Part shown: piece after piece, positions 10,440 through 22,883 of the stretch
How the letters are laid out: the number at the start of each line of letters is the position of its first letter
How positions within the stretch are numbered: position 1 is the first letter of the stretch
Assembly (NCBI GenBank): GCA_039583875.1
Contig: CM077158.1
Span: 237,886,453 to 237,950,452, forward strand
Length of the DNA stretch: 64,000 bases
Direction: 5' to 3'
From: Platanthera guangdongensis
Lineage: Eukaryota; Streptophyta; Magnoliopsida; Asparagales; Orchidaceae
Translations under genes and position numbers: made by a program
Notes under the pieces: generated by a model
What the model saw: the letters and a program-made list of their open reading frames with translations, nothing else
Database searches by the model: none
What the model was told of the DNA's origin: nothing

Positions 10440-13400
10440 ATGCTTTTGATGCCTCTGCTTCTCAGCTAGTTGCCTCCGCCCCTGCAGGTATCATTTCATC
10501 CGACTGGTTGCTTGACTCTGAAGCCTCATTTCACATGACCTAGGATATCATCCACCCATTGTCTTATCAGCTTATTGTGTCTGCCCTTAGTGTCATGGTA
10601 GCAGATGACACTATTCTCCCCACCATCAGTCGGATTCTCCTTCATACTAACCATTTTTCATATCCTTGATGTTGCTCACATACTCAAGTTATTCATGAAC
10701 CTTATCTCCTCCAGTCAACTCACGTCTCATGGTTGTCCTGTTATTTTTGATAAATTTGCGTGTCGTGTGCAGGACCGTCTAACAGGGACACTCCTTGGAG
10801 CTGATCGTTGTCGTAGCGGGGTATACATCCTTGATCGCCTCCATCTTCCATCCACTTCATCGTCACCGGTTGCCACCTCCTTTTGTCCTCCTTCAGTGGG
10901 CTTCTCTCAGTGGCATCACCGCCTTGGTCACCGCTGCGGTTCGCGTCTGTCACCTCTCATTAGCACTGGTCTTATTGGTCGTGTTTCTATTGATCGGTCA
11001 CACTCTTGTACGAATTGTAAGCTTGGTAAACAACTACAACTTCACTATTAGTTTAGTGAGTCTAGATCTCAACGTCCTTTTGATTTACTTCACTCTGATG
11101 TATGAGATCCTGCACCTTTTGTATCGAAGGGAAGACATTGGTATTATGTTACATTTGTTGATGATTACTTTCGTTATTGCTGGATTTATTTTATGCACTC
11201 CCGATCTGAATTCTTGCATATTTATGTTGCTTTCTCTGCTATGGTGCGCACTCAGTTTTTTGATTATATACGCATTTTTCATTCTGACTCGGAGGGGAGT
11301 ACCTCTCTCATGCTTTTCACGATCTACTAGCTACCCACGACACTCTCCCTCAGCTTGTCTGTCCTGGTGCCAGCGCTCAAAATGTCACCGCTGAAAGAAA
11401 GCATCGTCACATCATAGAGACAGCCCACACTCTTCTCATCTCTTCCCACGTTACTCTTATCTTTTGGGCTGAGGCTGTTTCCACCATTGTATACCTTATT
11501 AACTTGCAGCCCCCCACATTATACTCATCTTCAAGTTTTTGGTTGTCGGTGTTATGTTCTATTTACTCCGCGTGAGCGTACAAAACTCTCTGCTCATTCT
11601 GTATCTTGTGTCTTCTTGGATACAATACTGAGCATAAGGGCTATCAATGTTATGATCATGTTGCACGCCGACTTCACATCTCACGTGATGTCACCTTTGA
11701 CGAGTCTCACTGTTTCTTTGTGTCCTTCGTCCCCTCGACCTCGCACTCATTTGTGACTCCCTCTGATGTGCAGTTTCTCACCCTTCTCATCCCACCACCT
11801 CATGTCACCTCCTCCCAACCGGTATGTCAACCTCCTCTCCCCTTGTCGCCGCCTCCACCATCTCCGACTTATCTAGTCTCCTCTTCTCACATCTCCTTTT
11901 CGTATTCCACTTCTCCCTCTGACACGCTCATCGTCCCCCTTCCATCTCATTACACTCGTCGTCCGACTCCTGTTCCCACATCTCCAGTGCCCCCAGACTC
12001 AGTTCCTGCCTCCTCCAGCGAGTGCCCTGTGAATGATCTTCCTATGCGTCGCAACGCACCACGTGAGAGAAGTCCTCCAGATTGCCTTAGCCTGCTACAC
12101 TACCGCTGGACCTACCTGCCCTTCCTGTTACTATCTGTCGTACTCCAGGCTGGCTTCCTATCGTGAGGCTTCCCAGATACCTGAGTGGCAGGTTGTTATG
12201 TCTATTGAGTTGAATGCGCTTGAGAACACTCGTACATGGGACCTTGTTCCTCTTCCACCTAGTGTTGTTCCTATTACTTGCAAGTGGATCTTCAAGGTCA
12301 AGCCTCGCTCTGATGGTTCTGTGGAGAGGTACAAGACTCGGCTAGTTGGATGTGGTTTTCAGCAGGAGCAGGGGAGAGACTGTGATGAGACTTTTGCTCC
12401 AGTCGCTCACATGACTACGGTTCGAACTCTTATTGTAGTTGCAGTTGTTCGTCACTGGTCTCTATCTCAACTCGACGTGAAAAATGTCATACTTCACGGT
12501 GATCTTCAGTAGAAGGTATACATGTTTCCTCCTCCTGGTCCATCCTCCCCTCCAGGCCTTGTCTGTCGTTTGAGGAGAGCTCTTTATGGGCTCAAGCAGG
12601 CGCCCTGCGCGTGGTTTTTATGTTTCAGTTCATCCATTGCAGCCGCCGATTTCCAAGCAAGTCCACAAGATCCAGCTCTGTTCGTGCACTCCTCTCGTGG
12701 TTGGACTCTTTTGTTACTTTATGTGGACGATATAATTATTACTGGTGAAGACCCTTCTCATGTGACCTTCGTCAAACATTACCTTCAGCAGCAGTTTCAG
12801 ATGACTGATCTTGGACAGCTGAGCTACTTGTTGGGTCTTGAGGTCAGCTCTACAGACCGCGGTTTTCAGCTCTCTCAACAGTGGTACACATTAAATCTCT
12901 TAACTCTGGCTGCTCTCTCTGACTCTTGCACAGTGGACACCACTATGGACCTTCACCTTCAGCTACGTCCGGATGATGGTGTTTCACTCTCTGATCTCAC
13001 TCGCTACCGCTACCATGTTGGGAGTCTCGTCCACCTCAACATTACTCGGTGTGACATTGCTCATGTTGTTCATGTGTTGAGTTAGTTTGTTAATGCGCCT
13101 ACCTTTGTCCATTACGATCACCTGATGCGGCTCCAGCGCTATCTCCGTGTGATGACTTCTCGTGGTCTTTTCTTCTACAGCAGTAGTTCTCTACAGCTCT
13201 GTGCTTACTCGGATGCTACCTAAGCTAGTGATGTTGTTGACCGCCGTTTTATCACTGTTTTTTGTATGTTCTTGGGTTCTTCACTTATTGCATGAAAGTC
13301 CAAGAAACGGACTGGTGTTCCTCATTCCAGCACTGAGGCTGAGCTTCGGGCCATGGGTACCACCGCTGAGGATATTATTTGGCTTCGCTGGCTTCTCGAG

Positions 13401-13660
13401 GACCTTGGTGTATCTTCTCCAGATCCCACCCCACTCTACTATGATAATACCGGTGTCATTCAGATTACTCTAAACCCGTGAAGCACTCACTCTCCAAGCA
13501 TATCGGGGTGGATGCTTTCTTCCTACATGAGCATTATGATTGTGACACTCTTGCTCCTTCCTTTAATCCTTCCGAGCAACAAATTTCATACTTGATGACT
13601 AAGCCGCAAATGAGGACCCAATATGCATATCTACTGTCCAAACTTTCGATGTATAATCCT
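10440..13660 (+). pseudogene. copia-A pol remnant (protease to RNase H)
   Basis: Domains in order: protease (about 10510, WLLDSEASFHMT, where the catalytic DSG is DSE), integrase zinc finger (about 10910-11040, WHHRLGH and CTNCKLGK), integrase core (about 11085 LHSDV, 11285 FHSDSEG, 11395 TAERKHRH, the D, D and E positions), integrase tail to about 11720, RT (12170-12515, CKWIFKVKPRSDGS; 12522-13085, YGLKQAPCAWF and LYVDDIIITGED with YVDD intact), and RNase H (about 13100-13665, ending SKLSMYNPP). A stop (TAG) precedes the RT palm at about 12510 and frameshifts separate most domains. It is a dead copy of a family different from copia-1. Confidence 0.85.
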
Positions 13661-13676
13661 CCATAAGTTTGCGGGG

Positions 13677-13758
13677 TGTTATATATAACGTACATCAATC
13701 ATGTGTGGTAGAGTTAACGTAGGCTCACCTTGGGTGTCATGAACACCCTCTCTTGTAC

Positions 13759-13811
<53 letters not shown>

Positions 13812-13868
13812 ACCTTTACTCTTGTGAATATAGTGAGAATCCTCTTTTCCTATCAATAGATTCATCAT
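13677..13868 (+). repeat. 3' LTR of copia-A
   Basis: It begins TGTTATATATAACG directly after a polypurine tract (TTTGCGGGG), about 10 bp downstream of the RNase H stop. The end is placed before the next protease sequence and is approximate. It contains the TA microsatellite at 13764-13808. Confidence 0.6.
13764..13808. repeat. (TA)n microsatellite
   Basis: About 22 uninterrupted TA units inside the copia-A 3' LTR, grown from a GTATATA that is probably the LTR TATA region. Confidence 0.9.
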
Positions 13869-16855
13869 GTGTCATACCTTTTATGTACTATGAAGTCATC
13901 TTCTCCTAGGATCATTGACTTGGGAGCCTCCAACCATATGACAGGATCTTATAGGGATATTACTTATGTATCTTTTTCATCTGTCAGTGTTAGACTTGCT
14001 GATGGATCTTCTGCTTCGATGACTGTTAAAGGGATTATTCAAATCTCTCCTTCTATATCCCTCAAATTTCTTGTTGTTTCTTCATTTCATACAATCCTGC
14101 TTTTTGTGAGCAGTTTACCCAAACAACTTAATTGTGTTATCACCCTTTACTCTTCTCATTGTGTTTTCCAAGATCTGGAAAGTGGAAAGACAATTGGTGG
14201 GGACATGAGTCAGGTGGTGTTTATGTTATGAACATTGTCCTTGCTTTTTGGTGCTCAGGAATCTTCAAGTACTGATCGTTTGATGTTGTGGCAAAACAAA
14301 TTGGGCATGCGAGCTCGAAAACCTTGAATTCTGCTTTCCTGAGTTTTTTATGTTGTTAAAACTAGCCTTGATTGTCAATTTTGTGAATTTGGAAAACATT
14401 GTAGAACCAACTATGCTCATGTCTTGTCCTAGGACCCGTCAATAGAATGGTGTGGCGAAAGGAAGAACTGTCACACTATTAAAACTACTCATTGCTTATT
14501 ATAATAGATGCACGTCCCTAAAGAACCATGGGATGAAGGTGTTCTCACATCGGTCTAACTAATTAATCGGATGGAATATGATACTTATGGGTGGCGGGGA
14601 AGTATCCCCTAAAACTTATATGTCCAAATCATACATTATTTAACCTTCTTACTAATATTTTTGGATGTGTTACTTTTGTTCATATTGTGGGACCTTATAA
14701 GGATAAATTAGGTCATCAAGCTATCAAATGTGTTTTGGTTGGATATGCCGCCAACCAAAAGGGGTATAAGTGATACCCTCACTGCGTAGAAGATTTATAT
14801 CTAAAAATGTTTCCTTCTTTAAGCATGCCCCATATTACTCGAATGAAGGCAAAATTGTTACTTATCAAGAGAAATCTGAAGACGAGGTCGATATGACATT
14901 GCCTTTACCTTCTCTAGTGGATGTTCTTTCACCTAGTAGCTTGGATATTCTAGTTGAAAAGGAAGTAATCATTAATGATCTATGAGTTTATAAAATAAGA
15001 AAGGACCTTCAAGTCTACCAGAGAAGACAAAACAGAATTATTAGGCAAGAATGTCATACCATGCTCCACCACACAACACCACTTCGCCCGATCTAAACAT
15101 TGGGACCACTCATGAGGCCACGTCTTCTCACCAAATTCATAATGGTTGTGCCAGATATTCTATTAATAAATATGTTGGGAATCACTTTATCTCTCTTCTG
15201 AAATCCTATCTTCCATCAGTTTCATCTATTTCAATTCCTAACAGTTTTTCAGAAGCTAGTTTGGATCCCCATTGGACGAAGGCTATGAATAAGGAGATGA
15301 ATGTTTTCCAATGTCAAAATACTTGGGAAATTGTAGTTGTTCTGCATGGGTGACATGTTGTCAGGTGCAAATGGATATATACTATTAAATATCTTCAAGA
15401 TGACACTCTTAATAGATATAAAGCAAGATTTGATGCTAAATGGTTTACTTAGATTGATGGAATTGACTTCCAAGAGACGTTTATTCCAGTTGCTAAACTG
15501 GATTCTATTAGAATTTTGTTATCTATTGTGGCACACAAGTCTTGGATCTTGTACCAGCTTGATTTAAAAAATGTTTTTCTCCTCGGTGAATTAAAGGAAG
15601 AAATCTACATGACTCCTCGACTGAGAATGGAGGTTCCTAAAGGGCAGGGGTGTTGCCTCAAGAAGGTCTTATATGGCCTTAAACAATCACCCTGACATGT
15701 TTGAAAAGCTAAGTGACAAACTTCTGAGTTTAGAATTTTCCCATTGTACTTCTGGTCCCTCAGTCTTTGTCTACAGGAAGAAGAAATTTACGAGTATTCT
15801 TATTGTATACGTAGATGACATCGTTATCACAGGAACTGATGATAAGCACGTTATTATAGTTAAAAGAGAGTTGACATCTACCTTTGAAATCAAAGATTTG
15901 AGTCTTCTTTGATATTTTTATAGTATTGAGATTGTTTGATCTGCCGGAAAAAATATGATCTTCCAGCACAAATATGACTTAGAACTTCTCAGTGACATTG
16001 AATATTTGGGAGTAAAACCTGTGGATAGCCCTGTATATCCTAATTATAATATTCACAATGATAATTCTCCGAATCTTGAGAGGAAGTTGGAATTTCAACG
16101 CATTGTGGGAAAATTGATTTATCTAAGTATTACCAGACCCGATATCTCATTTGTTGTTGATTTGGTTAGCCAATTCATGCATAGTCCTAAAGTTCATCAC
16201 TATCATACCGCTCTTCGAATACTTAAGTGGTTAAAAAAGGACCCCAGAAAAGGCATTATATATTAAGATCATGGCCATCTTAAAGTTCATGACTACTGTG
16301 ATGTTGATTGGGTTGGTTCCTACTCTTATAGAATATCTACAAGTGAATATTCTATCTTTGTGGGTGACAATCTTGTTTCATGGAGGAATAAGAAACAAAA
16401 TGTTGTTGTGTGTTCCTCTAGTGAAGTAGACCCATAGGTTCTGACACAATGTTAGAATTCTTGGTGAAGTTCATTGAGTAGTCAAAACTATCAATGTAAT
16501 TTTTTTTTGATACATTCTTATTATGAGAAGGGGTCGGTCATTCGATTCGAGCGTATTGTGTTATTGTCATTACTACATGTGAATTTATTTGGGGTTAAAT
16601 CTATTTTAGGAGAAATGGGTTTTCCTGTCCTGGAGGCAATACAATTGCACTGTGATAATCAAGTTGTTATCCACATTGCCAACAACTCCGTCTTCCATGA
16701 GAGGACCAAACATATTGAGATCGATTGCCACTTTGTGCGGGAAAAAATTCAGAATCAAACCAGTACTACTGTATGTCATATGGGATCAACTTGCCGATAT
16801 GTTCACCAAATCAGCTCATGGTAAATCTCTTCAAATGTACTCTTTCAGGATTTGA
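13869..16855 (+). pseudogene. copia-B pol remnant (protease to RNase H)
   Basis: It starts at the protease (about 13910, IIDLGASNHMTGS; the catalytic DSG is DLG). A stump of the integrase zinc finger (about 14380, CQFCEFGKH) leads almost directly into the last integrase helix, so most of the integrase core with its catalytic residues is deleted. The integrase tail (14591-14773, KCVLVGYAANQKGYK), RT (15250-15912, VYVDDIVITG with YVDD intact), the RT end (15955-16266, KLIYLSITRPDIS) and RNase H (16474-16850, LHCDNQ and FHERTKHIEIDCHFV) follow. Stops and frameshifts are frequent. Codon use is more AT-rich than in copia-A, so it is a different family. Confidence 0.8.
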
Positions 16856-16879
16856 ATGATGGATGATTATGGTGTTATC

Positions 16880-16985
16880 TTGAGGGGGTGTTAAAAGTCA
16901 AGCTATCTTGGGCGCGCGAGATGGTGATCGTATCTCAAACAGTGGCTAATTGAGAAAATTAAGGGTTTCTCGTGAAGTAAATCGA
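16880..16985 (+). repeat. polypurine tract and start of copia-B 3' LTR
   Basis: TTGAGGGGG directly precedes TGTTAAAAGTC at 16889, the usual arrangement at a copia 3' LTR. The LTR is recognisable for about 95 bp before minus-strand protease sequence of another element begins, so it is truncated. Confidence 0.6.
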
Positions 16986-18735
16986 ACAAAATGAATAAAA
17001 CCTAAAGGTGTGTTCTCTCTTAACAGAGGTAAGAGATAGAAAGGGAGCGCAAGATGTGTCCCTTGCAAGCAATAGGAGACCGGGAGCAGTTAATTGAGAT
17101 GACCTTGTCCCAACCAGACAAACGAGTATAGGAAACAAAACCTAAAGATGATCATGTCATATGATCTGTAGCACATGAGTCAAATCCATAGAGAGAAAAT
17201 GATGGAAGCAGTGTGTGTACTAGGTATACATGAAGTAGAAAAAGTCGTGGAAATAGCACCTAAATTCGAATCACTGAGACCAAAGTAAGCATCGGAGGGC
17301 ATCAAATTCATCATCAGCGAAGGTCTCAAATGAGGGTGTAAGTAATACCTTACATGTAGGAGTAAGGGATAGTATACTAGACTCTTCATGAAACTCGGTA
17401 GTATAAGCTACATCAACAGACTGTGAATCCATCTGTCATGAACCCCCACGTCTTGGGGCATAGCCACATCTACGGTTTTCTGGTTCTGAGGAGCATGGTA
17501 AGGATGAAGAAGTAAACAAAACTCATGAACGTGTCATCTCTTACCATAGTAGCCGCACAAATGAGCAAAAGTGTCGGATGTTCCACGACCAATAGTAGCC
17601 TTTGCAGAACGATCAGTAGTCATGCTTGGTTTTAGGAATCTCCTTCAATTTTTGTCACGCAGTGTCATACTGAATGCCTTTTTGAGAGAAGGGTGTGGGG
17701 AGCAATTGATGATGTGGGCATGAACATATCACACTCCATGTTGAGTCCCATCAAGAAGACATGAAATATGTAATGTTCTTCCTTCTTCTATAACTGGAAA
17801 GCATCAGCAATACGTGCGGGAGTAAAATACTCAAAGTATTCCACTTTTTGATGTAATCTTTCAAACTCAGAAAAGTATGAGGATACATTCATCGATCCTT
17901 GTTGGAGTTCAAGAATCTGATGGGTGTTCATATCAACTAGGTGGAACTATTAATCTGTGAGTAGGTCTCACGTAGATATGTCCAGATCTCACAGGCAGAA
18001 TCCATAAGCATATAGCTCCGAAAACCCCCAAAGCGAAGAAATCATGAAAATACAAAGGAGTTATCAAAATTCCATTTCTTCCATGAAAGATCAGTCTTTG
18101 GTGGCCCAACCATAGTCTCATCAATGCAACCATATAACAGATGGCTATGAATAGTGTGTTGAGCGGTACAAGATCATTCAAGATAGTTGGTATCATCCAA
18201 TGGCACGGTAATGATCTTCCACGAGACAAAGTATCCATGATTCCTCTGAAGGTCACTCACTTGTGGTTGTGGTAATACCTAAACATTGAACGACGAGTTT
18301 CTGAAGAGCCCCCCATAGAAATACGGCTCGGAAGGGGAAAAAGGTTAAGCAATCACCTCAACATCTCTTACTGCACTAAATCTTCATTTACCGAATAGAT
18401 GGGCATGTTGAGGATGTCATGAGACAACTTTGGAAGAAATCAATGTCGAGGAAACAAACGTAGGAGCCAGCCTAAATCAGATCTAGAAGGCAGCAATAGT
18501 TACTGGGCGGGAGGGCAATTTTGAGTGAGGTTGACAGGATCAGGTGATGTCGCGATCAAAGCGGGAGAGTGATGTTTGTACGAGAATCCAATTCTCATCG
18601 ACGATATTGCACGAACCAAGCGGGATCAACGCCTACAATGGTCATCGAAATCGGGTGGTGGCAGTGCAATGGCAGAGCGGATCGACAGCGGAGCTTGGTC
18701 GATGGCGGGCTGGAGCGGAGCGGATCATGTTGGCG
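16986..18735 (-). pseudogene. copia-C gag and protease remnant
   Basis: On the minus strand: a gag N-terminal region (about 18250-17940, with ITVPLDDTNYLE and DSACEIWTYLRETYSQ, the UBN2-like copia gag pattern), a second gag block (about 17935-17700, ELQQGSMNVSSYFSEF and HVFLMGLN), a degenerate zinc knuckle (about 17560, CGYY..HVHEFC, second Cys replaced by Tyr), and protease (about 17190, DSCATDHMT, the Gly of DSG replaced by Cys). Pol after protease is missing. It lies tail-to-tail against copia-B. Confidence 0.7.
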
Positions 18736-18754
18736 AGATTGGACAAAGCTCGTG

Positions 18755-19020
18755 CTTTGATACAAAGTGGAAAAGTAAAAAAAACAAATCAATCTCATTA
18801 TTTACATAAGTCATACTCATACATATACATAGAAAATTTCAGTAAAATGGTTGAGAACTAGAGAGCGAGAGATTTTTCTTATTCAGATGAGTGATTCCCA
18901 AAATATAATGTGAGTGATTACTCAAATCTTATGGGTGAGCGAGCCTCTATACTTTTGAGTGTATCAAGTATTTTCTCTTTCATTTAATGAAATCCCTCTT
19001 CTTATCATGCTTTGCCACAT
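18755..19020 (-). repeat. primer site and 5' LTR of copia-C
   Basis: TGTATCAAAGCACG on the minus strand (18754-18767) resembles the initiator-Met primer site TGGTATCAGAGC. It directly abuts TGGAAAAGTAAAA (18768), the inner end of the LTR. The outer end is not seen; 19020 is an estimate. Confidence 0.5.
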
Positions 19021-19627
19021 TATCTGAAGAATTGCGAATTGTTTACAGCATATCAAGATTGAAGTTTGACTGGGCTCTATGGTAATTGTTTGCTCTGTGC
19101 TAAACGAAGATGCTTCTAATGATTTGCAATAACAAAAAAATTGGCAATAGCTTGTGGGTTGGGTTTAGTTTGATTTATATTCTCATGTATAAACTTGTTT
19201 TGACCTCTTAGCTTGTACAAGATCATGGAGAGTTGTCATTGTTAGTCCTAAAATGAGTTTTTCACATTTTGTAAAACACTTTGTTAAAATAGATTGAACT
19301 CTTGAACAAAAGAATTGTCAATTCCAATTCCTTCTTCACTCCAGCCGAAAAATAGAATTGAAATTGTCTCAATTTTGAATCCCACGGGAATTAAAATTAG
19401 GCCAATTCCAATTTTCACTCAACTAATTCCGTCCAAACGAACGGACCTTTATAGAAACTCGAGTATTCTTATCTCCTGCTTCATGATTTAAAGTTTTAGT
19501 ACCTTGTTAAAGACTCGACAACCCGATACTTAGAGGACTTGACATTGTCAGCTTCAAGATTCAATATTTTGACATCTCTTTGTTTTCTTCCTAACTTACT
19601 TTTCACAATTCCTTTGTGTAATGTGTT
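19021..19627. other. no recognisable gene
   Basis: AT-rich sequence. Around 19318-19445 a segment rich in CAATTCCAATTCC and its complement, ending CCGTCCAAACGAACGGACC, looks like part of a DNA-transposon relic, but no paired termini or target duplication could be fixed. Confidence 0.35.
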
Positions 19628-19950
19628 TGTTACAGTCCCACACGCCGACAAGACGTCGTGGTGAGATTACACGCGTAGGAAGGCGGCGGAGATGGAAGAG
19701 ACCGTCGATGCTCGATTTACTTGATTATTTTTATTTCAATGTTGTTTTGTTTTTTACTATTTGCATAATGCATTTTGTTATTTGCACCACACTACTGTAA
19801 AGGGTGTTGTATGCTTGTATTAGGGTATCATCTTTGGAAGAATGGATTTTTAGGGTTGTTCCCCAATTCTTCTCATTTCCTCTTTCCCATCTTCTCTTCC
19901 TCCTAGCCATCGGCCTTTTCCTGGTCGGATTCCTCTTCGGGATCGTATCG
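19628..19950 (+). repeat. 5' LTR of the deletion derivative
   Basis: Runs from TGTTACAGTCCCACACGCCGACAAG to about GGATCGTATCG (323 bp). It is colinear with the LTR at 22489-22883 but has a single CACGCCGACAAGAC unit where the 3' LTR has four. No clear tRNA-complementary site follows. Confidence 0.75.
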
Positions 19951-20477
19951 ATTTGGTCCGACCTGCCTCACGTCTGCCCCTAACAGCCGCCGGTGCACAG
20001 ATTTTCCCAGTTTTGTCCAACGCATACGGTTCTGGCAGGCTTCACTCACCGCCATGCCCGCCTGCCTCGCCCAGCGCTGAGTCGCGACCGTCTGACCTCT
20101 AATACCTGAGCCGCGCCACATGCGTCTCCAACGCATCCCGCGGGTCTCTTCGCGTGGGCTTCTTCTCCCCAGATCGGCCATCCGTGTTGGAGCCTATCCC
20201 GCTCACCCTGTTCTACATGTCGTTGTTTCCAGCGAGCCCTAGACCAGCCATTTTCGTTTCTTCGGCACCGACCCCCCTCCTCCTCCAGAGCCGCCTTCCC
20301 TCCGCAAGTTGCGATCCGCCTCCCACACCGCGCATGCAGGGCTCCGCTGACCAACGAGCCCCGTACCGATCTGCCTCCTGCATGCTCGTCTCCACCCCAC
20401 TGGCTTCAACGGCCTACCGTCGTGCGGTCTCGCTGCCCCTGGCCTCAGTTTGCCTCCTCACCCAGAGTCGCCGCCCC

Positions 20478-21587
20478 ATGTCTCCCAATACACGCTCCCA
20501 CACAGATGCCACCCCGGATAACACCGACGACGCCCTTAGCTGGCGCATGGAGGCCCACGATCAAGTCTTTGCCTCCTTGCACTCCTCGCTTCTCTCCCTC
20601 CACTCTAAACTTGACTCCCTCCAAGCTTCGGTTGCCGCCTCCGGCGCCAACTCGCACGCGAATGGGGGTTCCCTTCTCGGTGTTGTACAGTCGAGACAAC
20701 TGCCACAACCTCCACAAAATCCCCCGCTGAGCCGCTCCGGTCTTTCCCTCGACATGCCATCCTTCGCCGACATCGACCCGATGGGGTGCATTGCCAAGGC
20801 AGAGCAATACGTCAACCTAGACTTCACGTAGAAATAGGACAAAGTTTCCACCGTTCTTATCGGCCTCGACGGCTCCGCGCTCCATTGGGCTTGGTGGCTC
20901 CGTCAATCCAACCAATTTATCTCATGGTCTGAGCTCAAGCAGGAGATGATCTGGAGGTATGGCACACGTTATTCTGGCTCCACTATTGAGCGTCTCCGCC
21001 AGACAGCCATCATTGACGGTTATATTAATGAGTTTATCGTCATGGTCAACCATGTTCCTGGCTTGCCTCCCGGCAATTACCTGAGATTCTTCATGCATGG
21101 CTTGCTACATATCCTTTCTCGTCTCTGTAGGCACCACCCCAGACAGTCTCTGACGCCATGTACATGGTGCATCTGGTGGAGGCCGACCTCTTCCCTCGGT
21201 CAACTGCTCCTGCGGCCAGCCACCGCCAGCCTCGGTTGCCTTGGCGACCACCCGCCACGGCTCTGCCATGCCCGCCGCCTGGGGAAACTGGACAAGCTTT
21301 CCACCAAACCCTCAACGCCTTTGAACAATAATTACAATGAGCTTCGAAGGAATGGCCTATGTTTTCAGTGCAGCCAACCCAACTCCCCCAACCATGAGTG
21401 CTCTGTAAAGAAATTCCATGTCATCATTGACAACATTGACCCTGAGGTTACCCTAACTGACTTTGAGGCCCAGGAGCTTTCAGTGGAGGATACCTCCTTC
21501 GACCCAACCGCAACTACGTTCCACCGCCTGGAGTTACTCAATGCCTCGGAGAGCGAAATCTCTGGCTCGCAGACCATAAAGCTCTAG
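20478..21587 (+). pseudogene. gag of the deletion derivative
   Basis: The start at 20478 (MSPNTRSHTD) is chosen because it opens a chromovirus-like N-terminus with a coiled segment (residues about 35-70). The capsid region carries two in-frame stops at 20829-20837 (TAG AAA TAG) and then continues in the same frame with GSALHWAWWLRQ and SWSELKQEMIWRYG. A zinc knuckle of the plant chromovirus kind (CFQCSQPNSPNHEC) lies near 21360. The frame ends at TAG 21585-21587. The two stops and a probable frame change around 21120 make it a pseudogene. Confidence 0.75.
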
Positions 21588-22488
21588 GGCACGCTTCATG
21601 ATCTCCCGATCATAATCATAGTGGGCAACAACACAATTTACAACCTCATCTTTGAGTGTCTGGCGCAGCAGCTCCGTCTTCCCTCATTTCCCTCCCCGGA
21701 ATTTTCGGCCCACCTTGGAAATGAGCGACGCTGACCGACTCAGGGCCGTTGCACTGTCGTGACTCTCTCTGTGGGGTCCTGTTCCGTAACCGCAGACTTC
21801 TATACATTCAGACCCGGCGGTATCGATGCCATATGGGGGTGTCTTGGCTCTGCATGCTAGGCGATGTACACGTCAATTGAGCGACTATGGCCATGCAGTT
21901 CCGCCACAGAGCCGGACGTGTCGCCTCGACGGTGACTCCACTCTCCGGTTTCCCTCTTCAATCAAGCGGACCACAGATGTCGACCAGTCCGCTGGGCTAC
22001 GACCCCTCTCGGGACTGTCCAATGTGCCTCCTTCCCAAACGAACCTCCTGGAGGTTCCCATTGCGCTCTTCGATGTCGCCCAGCTTCCGACGGGACTTCC
22101 ACTAGCCCAACCGACCGCACCAATTCCCTTTAGCCTAGGACCACAGTAGTCGTGACACGGTCGTACCATTAGGACCATGTACAGAAGAATGAGCTCGAGT
22201 ATCTGGTGCAGGAGATGTTGATGGGGGACCTTATCTGTTCCGGTACGAGCCCATTTTCTAACCCGGTCCTTCTGGTCCGAAAGAAGGACGGCATTTGGCA
22301 CCTTACTACCCATCAAAGATATTTGACCGCCGCTACCACCTTCAGGGGAACTCTAGTTCAAATGAGGTCCTTGTTGTTTGGCATAACCGTCCGGAGTCCG
22401 AAGCGACGTGGCTGCCAAGGGATAACATCCGCCGCCAGTCTGTCGACTACTGCCTTGAGAACAAAGAACATTTTTCAGGCAGCGGCAT
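21588..22488 (+). pseudogene. protease, RT N-terminus and chromodomain fused by deletion
   Basis: The protease active-site strand reads IIIIVGNNTIYNLI where chromoviruses have VDSGSTHNFI, so it is dead. After broken sequence, 22190-22300 encodes EMLMGDLICSGTSPFSNP and VLLVRKKDGIWHL, the start of RT. Within about 10 bp the frame changes to ILDRRYHLQGNSSSNEV-like chromodomain sequence (KIFDRRYHLQG, LVVWHNRPESEATWLP, CLENKEHFSG) that runs to the 3' LTR. The middle of pol has been removed in one step near 22300. The chromodomain part (about 22310-22488) is open. Confidence 0.75.
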
Positions 22489-22883
22489 TGTTACGGTCGT
22501 GCACGCCGACGAGACGCACGAACGCCGACAAGACACGCGAACGCCGACGAGACACGCGCACACCGACAAGACGTCGTGGCAAGCCTACACGTTTAGGAAG
22601 GCGACGGATACTAGCCCACTGGTCATGGAAGAGACCACAGATGCTCGATCTATTTAATTATTTTTATTTCAATGTTGTTTTTGCTTTAATTATCTGCAAA
22701 CCGAATTTTGTTATTCACACCCCACTGCTATAAAGAGTGTCGTATATTTGTATTAGGGTTTTATGTTTGGATAAATGAATTTTAGGTGTGCTCCCTAGTT
22801 ATTCTCATTTCTTCTTTCCCCCCCTTCTCACTCTCCTAGCCGCCAACCCTCCCCTTGTTGGATTCCTCTCCAGGATCATATCA
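22489..22883 (+). repeat. 3' LTR of the deletion derivative
   Basis: Starts TGTTACGGTCGTGCACGCCG and ends GGATCATATCA (395 bp). The length difference from the 5' LTR lies mainly in 22500-22575, where a unit of about 19 bp (ACGCGAACGCCGACGAGAC) is repeated about four times. Confidence 0.8.

Larger units (their letters stand above)
19628..22883 (+). mobile_element. chromovirus deletion derivative with two LTRs
   Basis: The element is 3,256 bp, about 60% of the size of the chromoviruses E1 and E2. Both LTRs start TGTTAC and share a long common body. Inside are gag, a ruined protease, the first part of RT and then directly a chromodomain; the RT palm, RNase H and integrase core are missing. The outside bases are GTGTT on the left and GTGCC on the right, at best a 3-of-5 match, so the TSD has decayed or one end is misplaced. 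It could only have moved with proteins supplied by another element. Confidence 0.8.

Noticed and set aside
19318..19445. possible hAT or Harbinger MITE with AATTCCAATTCC repeats
   Set aside because: No paired terminal repeats or target duplication could be defined.
20154..20477. N-terminal extension of the chromovirus gag frame
   Set aside because: Leader sequence; family members E1 and E2 start at MVT..., matching the later ATG at 20478.
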